From assembly GCA_025465145.1 (NCBI GenBank), contig JAODNS010000019.1, positions 1 to 11,731 of the forward strand: a stretch of DNA of 11,731 bases, given 5' to 3'. A program made the translations under genes and the position numbers. How positions within the stretch are numbered: position 1 is the stretch's first letter; each line of letters begins with the position of its first letter. The stretch is from Frankiales bacterium (GTDB lineage: Bacteria; Actinomycetota; Actinomycetes; Mycobacteriales; SCTD01). The notes below the pieces were generated by a model. That model was not told the DNA's origin, did no database searches, and saw only the letters and a list, made by a program, of their open reading frames with translations. This document shows positions 7,328-11,731 of the stretch, piece by piece.

Positions 7328-7924
7328 ATGAGCACCACCACCAGCACCAAGAGCACCACCTGGCGCACCGTCGACATCGTCGTCGCGGCCGTCCTCGCCG
7401 TCGCCTTCGGCGTCGTCTTCTGGGCCTGGAACCAGCTGTACGCCGCTGTCTCCCCCGCCTTCACCGGCCTGCCGCCGCTGCAGGGGCTCATGTACGGCAT
7501 CTGGCTGCTGCCCGGCGTCCTCGGCGCGATGATCATCCGCAAGCCCGGCGCCGCGCTGTTCACCGAGCTCGTCGCGGCGATCGTCTCCGCGCTGCTCGGC
7601 AACCAGTGGGGGTTGACCGTCATCTGGTACGGCCTGCTGCAGGGCGGCGCCTCCGAGCTGGTCTTCCTGCTCCGCGGCTACCGGCGCTGGACGCTGCCGA
7701 CCGCGCTGCTGGCCGGCGCTGCCGCCGGCGTGGCCGCTGCGGTCCTCGACATCGTCTACTACTACCCGGACTGGTCGACTGCCTGGATGACGACGTACGG
7801 CGTGCTCGTCGCGCTGTCGGCCGCGGTCGTCGCGGGCGTCGGGGCATGGCTGCTCGTGCGCGCGCTCGCGCCCACCGGTGTGCTCGCCCCGTTCCGCTCG
7901 GGGAGCGAGCAGGCCGCTGTCTGA
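7328..7924 (+). CDS. ykoE: ECF transporter substrate-binding component YkoE (thiamin-precursor uptake)
   Basis: A 198-residue integral membrane protein of the YkoE family, the S component of an energy-coupling factor importer for a thiamin precursor (hydroxymethylpyrimidine is the accepted substrate in other bacteria). About five or six hydrophobic helices are seen, beginning at residues 16-38 (IVVAAVLAVAFGVVFWAW). The family signature GIWLLPGVLGAMIIRKPGAA occupies 57-76 and QGGASELVF 105-113. ATG 7328 is chosen because GGAG (7317-7320) lies 7 nt upstream and because the longer open frame would start inside the riboswitch. It is the first gene of the operon, under the TPP riboswitch and the SD-masking hairpin, and it overlaps the probable start of the ATPase gene. 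Substrate choice between HMP and other pyrimidines cannot be read from sequence alone. Confidence 0.93.
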   Translation: MSTTTSTKSTTWRTVDIVVAAVLAVAFGVVFWAWNQLYAAVSPAFTGLPPLQGLMYGIWLLPGVLGAMIIRKPGAALFTELVAAIVSALLGNQWGLTVIWYGLLQGGASELVFLLRGYRRWTLPTALLAGAAAGVAAAVLDIVYYYPDWSTAWMTTYGVLVALSAAVVAGVGAWLLVRALAPTGVLAPFRSGSEQAAV

Positions 7925-9269
7925 CGGACCCGCGCGGGTCGAGCTGCGCGGGTGGGGCTGGCGGCATGCGGGGCGCCGTGAGTGGGCGCTGCGCGGCGTC
8001 GACCTGGTCCTCGAGCCCGGCGAGCGCGTGCTGCTGCTCGGCCCGTCCGGCGCGGGCAAGAGCACGCTGCTCGCCGCTCTCGCCGGGCTGCACGAGCCGG
8101 AGACAGCGGGCGAGCCGGAGGGCTCGTTGGTCGTCGACGGCCGGCCGGCGCGCGAGCTCCGCAGCCGGACCGGGCTACTCCTGCAGGACCCGGACACGCA
8201 GCTCGTCATGGCGCGCGCAGGCGACGACGTCGCGTTCGGGCTCGAGAACGCGGGCCTGCCCGAGCACCTGATCTGGCCGCGCGTGGACGAGGCGCTGGCC
8301 GCGGTCGGGTTCGGGTACGGGCGTCAGCGGTCGACGGCCGCGCTGTCCGGCGGGGAGAAGCAGCGGCTCGCCCTGGCCGGCGTCCTCGCGCGGCGCCCCG
8401 GGCTGCTGCTGCTCGACGAGCCGACGGCGAACCTCGACCCAGCCGGGGCCGACCTCGTGCGGCAAGCGCTCGCGCGGGTGGACGCGACGGTGCTGCTCGT
8501 CGAGCACCGCGTCGCCGAGGCGTTGCCGCTGATCGACCGCGTCGTCGTCCTCGCCGCGGGTGGCGGCGTGGCGGCGGACGGCTCCCCTGACGAGGTGCTC
8601 AGGCGGCACGCGGACGAGTTGGCCGCGGCCGGCATCTGGGTACCCGGCCGTCCCATCCCGACCCGTCACGCGACGACATCCCCCGGACAGCAGGTGCTCG
8701 CCGGGGACGACCTGTCGTACCGCCACATCCGCCCGCCGGACGTCTCGCTGCACCGCGGGGAGGCGGTCGCGCTGACCGGCGCCAACGGCACCGGCAAGAC
8801 CACCACCGCGATGCTGCTCGCCGGCCTGCGCCGACCGGACAGTGGCGGCGCCTTCGTGCCCGGCAACGACAAGCCGCTGCACCGGTGGCGCGCCCACGAC
8901 CTGGCCCGCACCGTCGGCACGGTCTTCCAGGAGCCCGAGCACCAGTTCCTGCGCAGCACCGTGGCGGACGAGCTCGGTGGCACCCACGGCGACCTGCTGG
9001 AGCGGCTGCACCTGACCCGGTACGCGGCGGCGAACCCGTTCACGCTCTCCGGCGGCGAGAAGCGCCGGCTGTCCGTGGCGACCGCTCTGGCCAGCGGCGC
9101 GGACGTGCTGGTGCTGGACGAGCCGACGTTCGGTCAGGACGCCCGCACGTGGGCAGAGCTGCTGGCGCTGCTCGCCGACCTGCGCGACGAGGGAGCTGCC
9201 GTCCTGGCCGTGACGCACGACGAGGCGTTCGCCAGCGCGCTCGCCGATCGCCGGCTGGTGCTGACGTGA
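7878..9269 (+). CDS. ykoD: ECF transporter double ATPase YkoD
   Basis: A fusion of two ABC ATPase domains, up to 463 residues, that drives the ECF importer from the cytoplasm. Domain 1: Walker A GPSGAGKS (55-62), Q-loop Q103, signature LSGGE (156-160), Walker B LLLLDEPTA (176-184), switch H210. Domain 2: Walker A GANGTGKT (301-308), Q351 in QEPEHQF, LSGGE (390-394), Walker B LVLDEPTFG (411-419), switch H447. Both sites look complete. The start is uncertain. GTG 7878 has no clear ribosome site and overlaps ykoE by 47 nt; CTG 7917, with GGGAG at 7901-7905 and an 8-nt overlap, gives an N-terminus closer to the domain (SDGPARVELRGW). Its TGA overlaps the ykoC GTG start in a 4-nt GTGA. Confidence 0.93.
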   Translation: MCSPRSARGASRPLSDGPARVELRGWGWRHAGRREWALRGVDLVLEPGERVLLLGPSGAGKSTLLAALAGLHEPETAGEPEGSLVVDGRPARELRSRTGLLLQDPDTQLVMARAGDDVAFGLENAGLPEHLIWPRVDEALAAVGFGYGRQRSTAALSGGEKQRLALAGVLARRPGLLLLDEPTANLDPAGADLVRQALARVDATVLLVEHRVAEALPLIDRVVVLAAGGGVAADGSPDEVLRRHADELAAAGIWVPGRPIPTRHATTSPGQQVLAGDDLSYRHIRPPDVSLHRGEAVALTGANGTGKTTTAMLLAGLRRPDSGGAFVPGNDKPLHRWRAHDLARTVGTVFQEPEHQFLRSTVADELGGTHGDLLERLHLTRYAAANPFTLSGGEKRRLSVATALASGADVLVLDEPTFGQDARTWAELLALLADLRDEGAAVLAVTHDEAFASALADRRLVLT

Positions 9270-10018
9270 ACCCGGTGCTGAAGCTCGCGGCCGCCACCGT
9301 TCCGGGCACCGCCCTGCTCACCACGACGGATCCGGTGACGCCGGCCCTGGTGCTCGTCGCGGTGCTGGCCACGATCCCGTTCGCGGGTGTGCCCCTCCGC
9401 CTGCTCGCCCGCCGCTGTCGGCTGCTCCTCATCAGCGCCACCGCCGTGGGGCTGGTCAACGCGCTCCTCGGCACCACCACCGGCGGCCGCGTCTTGCTGG
9501 ACGCCGGCCCGCTCGACCTGTCCACCGGCAGCGCCCTCGCCGGACTCGGGATCAGCCTGCGCGTGCTGGGCATCGCGCTGCCCGGCGTCCTCGTCCTCGC
9601 GAGCACCGACCCCGTCGACCTCGCAGACTCGCTGGTCCAGCAGGTGCGGGCGCCGGCGCGGTTCGCGTACGGAGCCCTCGCCGCACTGCGGCTGCTCCCG
9701 CTGCTGACCGAGGAGTGGGGGACGATCGCGATGGCCCGCCGCGCGCGCGGCATCGACGCGGGTCGGTCGCCGGTGCGGGTGCTGCGGCTGTTCGCCTCGC
9801 AGGTGCTGGCGCTGCTGGTCGCGGCGATCCGGCGGGGCACCCGGCTCGCCACCGCCATGGACGCCCGCGGATTCGACAGCGGCACGGCGAGGACGTTCGC
9901 GCGGCGCCAGCACGTCACCCTCGCCGACGTCGCGCTCGTCGCGGGTTCGACGCTGGTCACCGCCGCCGCGGCCGCGGTCAGCATGGAGACGGGCGCGTTC
10001 CGCCCGCTGCTCGGATGA
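9266..10018 (+). CDS. ykoC: ECF transporter transmembrane component YkoC (CbiQ family)
   Basis: A 250-residue CbiQ-family T component that couples the ATPases to YkoE. Hydrophobic helices cover roughly residues 5-40, 50-70, 90-113 and 175-190, with a last one at 218-240. The two diagnostic ARG coupling motifs are present: A160-R161-G162 in AMARRARGID and A200-R201-G202 in AMDARGFD; these contact the ATPase Q-helices. The GTG start overlaps the ykoD stop by 4 nt, and its TGA overlaps the ATG of the next gene as ATGA, so translation is coupled through the operon. The length is usual for the family. Nothing looks truncated. Confidence 0.92.
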   Translation: MNPVLKLAAATVPGTALLTTTDPVTPALVLVAVLATIPFAGVPLRLLARRCRLLLISATAVGLVNALLGTTTGGRVLLDAGPLDLSTGSALAGLGISLRVLGIALPGVLVLASTDPVDLADSLVQQVRAPARFAYGALAALRLLPLLTEEWGTIAMARRARGIDAGRSPVRVLRLFASQVLALLVAAIRRGTRLATAMDARGFDSGTARTFARRQHVTLADVALVAGSTLVTAAAAAVSMETGAFRPLLG

Positions 10019-11070
10019 GCAGCCTCGAGGTCCACGGCATGGGCCGCGAGCTGGTCGCACCAGACTGGCCGCCGCTCACGGCGGACGAGCTGGCCGGCGT
10101 CGTCGGCGTCGCCGAGGTGCTGTGGCGGAGCCCGCGCCCGCTGTCGGCCGCGGCACTCGTCCGGACACCTGACGGTGATGTCTTCGTGAAGCGACACGCG
10201 AACGCCGTCCGCGACGCCGCCGCCCTGGCCGAGGAGCACGCGTTCGGTGCGCACCTGCGCGCTGCCGGCATTCCCGTGCCGGCGGTGCTGGGCGTGGTCA
10301 GCGGCGAGGCATGGACGTATGAGGTGCACGCAGTCGGCAACGGCGAGGACACCTACCGGGACGTCCCCTCCTGGGAGCCCCTGACATCCTCCGCGCACGC
10401 CGTGTCCGTGGGCCGGGTCCTGGCCGAGATCGCCTGCGCTGCAACGGGATTCGACGCACCTGCCCGCCCGCCACGGCTGCTGGTCTCGTCCTGGGGCGCA
10501 GTGTCGTCGCCGGACCTCCCGGTCGCGCTGGAGGGGTTCGTGCAGGCGCGGCCGCTGCTGGCTCGCGCGCTCTCGGACCGAGACTGGCGCCGCGACGTGG
10601 AGCAGGTGCTCGTCCCCCTGCACGCGCACCTGCGGCCGCACCTGCCGGACCTGCAGCCGTCGTGGACGCACGGCGACGGCCACGGCTCGAACCTGCTCTG
10701 GCAGGCCGACGACGTCACCGCGGTGCTCGACCTCGGCCTGTGCGACCGGACGACGCCACTGCTTGACCTGGCGACGGCGATCGAGCGACAGGCGGTTTCG
10801 TGGCTGGACGGCGAGCCACAGGTGCGCGACGACCTGGTGGACGGGCTGCTCGCCGGCTGGTCGTCGGTACGACCGATCGACGGCCCGGCCCTGGCCGCGC
10901 TGCTCCCGTTGGCGCACGTGGAGTTCGCCCTGTCCGAGCTGGCCTACTTCGCCGGCATCACCGGCAGCGCCGTGAACGCGGACCTCGCGCATGCCTTCGT
11001 CTTCGACCACGCGCGCTGGTTCGGCGGCCGAGCGGGGCAGGCGCTGCTGGCTAGGCTCGCCAGGTGCTGA
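10015..11070 (+). CDS. Aminoglycoside-phosphotransferase (APH)-fold small-molecule kinase, candidate thiamin-salvage kinase
   Basis: A 351-residue APH/choline-kinase-fold protein. The N-lobe has the likely ATP lysine K59 (DVFVKRHAN) and an acidic residue near E73/E74. The catalytic loop is WTHGDGHGSN (217-226), with D221 as the likely catalytic base and N226 binding metal; the metal-binding aspartate is D239 in AVLDLG. All key residues are kept, so activity is expected. It starts at an ATGA overlap with ykoC, placing it in the TPP-controlled transporter operon. Thiamin kinase (YcfN/ThiK) and choline kinase share this fold, so phosphorylation of an imported thiamin precursor or thiamin is a reasonable inference; sequence alone does not show the substrate. 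An antibiotic kinase is less likely in this context. Confidence 0.85.
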   Translation: MSSLEVHGMGRELVAPDWPPLTADELAGVVGVAEVLWRSPRPLSAAALVRTPDGDVFVKRHANAVRDAAALAEEHAFGAHLRAAGIPVPAVLGVVSGEAWTYEVHAVGNGEDTYRDVPSWEPLTSSAHAVSVGRVLAEIACAATGFDAPARPPRLLVSSWGAVSSPDLPVALEGFVQARPLLARALSDRDWRRDVEQVLVPLHAHLRPHLPDLQPSWTHGDGHGSNLLWQADDVTAVLDLGLCDRTTPLLDLATAIERQAVSWLDGEPQVRDDLVDGLLAGWSSVRPIDGPALAALLPLAHVEFALSELAYFAGITGSAVNADLAHAFVFDHARWFGGRAGQALLARLARC

Positions 11071-11553
11071 AGGGCTGGCAGGGCGTCGCGGCGCGCATCG
11101 TCGGCTCGCCGGTGCGCAGCGAGCTGCGCAAGCGGACGACGGCGAAGCGTCGCAGCGGACGGACGACGACCGCGCCACGGGGAGACGACCGGACCATCTC
11201 GTACGCCCCTGACCTCGACCGCAGCGCCGACCCCGGCGAGGTCGTGTGGACGGTCCTCGCGTACGAGGAACCCGTCGTCGAGCAAGGACCGGCCGGTGCT
11301 GGTGGTCGGACGGCGCGACGCCCGGACGGTGCGGGCGCTGATGCTGTCCAGCCAGGCGAAGCGCGACGGCCAGGACGACTGGCTGGCTCTGGGCGCCGGC
11401 AGCTGGGACCCGCGCGGCCGGCCGAGCTGGGTGCGGCTGGACCGGGTGCTTGAGCTGGACGACGACAGCATCCGCCGCGAGGGTGCCGTTCTCGACCGCG
11501 AGCAGTTCGAGCGGGTGGCGCAGGTCCTGCGGGTCCGGTACGGCTGGGACTGA
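11064..11553 (+). pseudogene. PemK/MazF-like toxin-family gene with apparent frameshift
   Basis: Two adjacent frames together encode one PemK/MazF-family protein of about 163 residues. Frame one (GTG 11064) gives a basic leader (ELRKRTTAKRRSGR) and the domain start DPGEVVWTVLAYEE, up to about 11270. The second frame resumes with SSKDRPVLVVGRRDARTV and runs to TGA 11553, ending VLRVRYGWD. Adding 2 nt after GAGGAA (11265-11270) would restore EEDPSSSKDRPVLVVG, so the lesion looks like a 2-nt loss in a GA-rich stretch. It may be a real mutation or an assembly error near the contig end. MazF relatives are RNA endonucleases; this long-leader actinobacterial type often lacks a recognisable partner, and no antitoxin gene is seen here. 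The start overlaps the kinase gene by 7 nt. Confidence 0.72.
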
Positions 11554-11556
11554 GAG

Positions 11557-11583
11557 GGCACCGACGCTGGGCCCGCTGGTGCC
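11557..11583 (+). terminator. Weak hairpin after the PemK/MazF-like gene
   Basis: GGCACC (11557-11562) can pair with GGTGCC (11578-11583) around a 15-nt GC-rich interior, beginning 4 nt after the stop codon. Position favours a terminator. The stem is short, the loop is long and there is no T-run, so this is tentative. Confidence 0.35.
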
Positions 11584-11690
11584 AGGTCCTCGGATTCGCG
11601 CGCGGACCGACGCGGCTTGCGCTGGTGTGGAGCCCTGTGAGCTCAGGATGGCAGCAGTGCCGGAGCACGGACGGCGCACACAGACACCAG

Positions 11691-11731
11691 CCCCCCCCCC
11701 CCCCCCCCGGCCCCCCCCCCCCCCCCCCCCG
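11691..11731. repeat. Homopolymer C run, probable read artefact at contig end
   Basis: Eighteen C, then GG, then twenty C and a final G close the window. Nothing biological in the preceding sequence leads into it. Long poly-G (poly-C on the other strand) is a known artefact of two-colour Illumina chemistry when signal is lost, so this is probably not genomic. Confidence 0.8.

Noticed and set aside
9040..11679. Very long minus-strand open frame of 879 codons
   Set aside because: It runs opposite ykoD (3' end), ykoC, the kinase and the PemK-like gene, all of which have clear motifs. Its translation is Arg/Pro/Ser-rich with no recognisable domain.
11648..11731. Start of another gene (ATG 11648, MAAVPEHGRR)
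   Set aside because: Only about 14 codons precede the poly-C artefact and there is no good ribosome site, so it cannot be supported.

Overview
The window is very GC-rich, with strong G/C preference at third codon positions and frequent GTG starts. Together with the gene families present (an actinobacterial-type ThiF-like protein, a YkoEDC ECF transporter and a PemK/MazF-like protein with a long basic leader), this points to an actinomycete (Actinomycetota). I cannot name the genus. The right edge is a run of C broken by GG, which looks like a contig end with a read artefact rather than genome sequence.

Left block (1-2418, plus strand): a ThiF/E1-like Rossmann protein with an N-terminal PqqD/RRE-like region, then an ABC1 (AarF/UbiB-type) atypical kinase. 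The middle-left block is on the minus strand. A 266-residue protein with a short Cys/His motif and a long low-complexity tail (3075-3875) is followed, after a hairpin-rich gap, by a translationally coupled pair: a 96-residue sigma-region-4-like protein and a 51-residue CxxC/CxxC zinc-ribbon protein. The zinc-ribbon gene converges on the ABC1 gene with only 4 bp between the stop codons.

Middle (4113-7079, plus): a large secreted subtilisin-family (S8) protease with an I9 propeptide, a PA insert, an Fn3-like domain and a PPC-like C-terminal domain. It is closed by a strong hairpin terminator.

Right block (about 7131-11070, plus): a putative promoter, a clear TPP riboswitch, and an apparent four-gene operon ykoE-ykoD-ykoC-APH kinase with overlapping gene ends. 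YkoE is the substrate-binding (S) component, YkoD the double ATPase and YkoC the transmembrane (T) component of an ECF importer for a thiamin precursor, probably hydroxymethylpyrimidine. A hairpin just before ykoE covers its Shine-Dalgarno site, which suggests that TPP turns off translation. The aminoglycoside-phosphotransferase-fold kinase at the operon end is a candidate salvage kinase for the imported substrate. A PemK/MazF-like gene overlaps its end and carries an apparent 2-nt frameshift.

The best leads are the TPP-controlled transporter-kinase operon, the RRE-like ThiF protein lacking the usual E1 residues, and the minus-strand trio of small zinc/sigma-like/low-complexity proteins. Nothing here proves a wholly new system.
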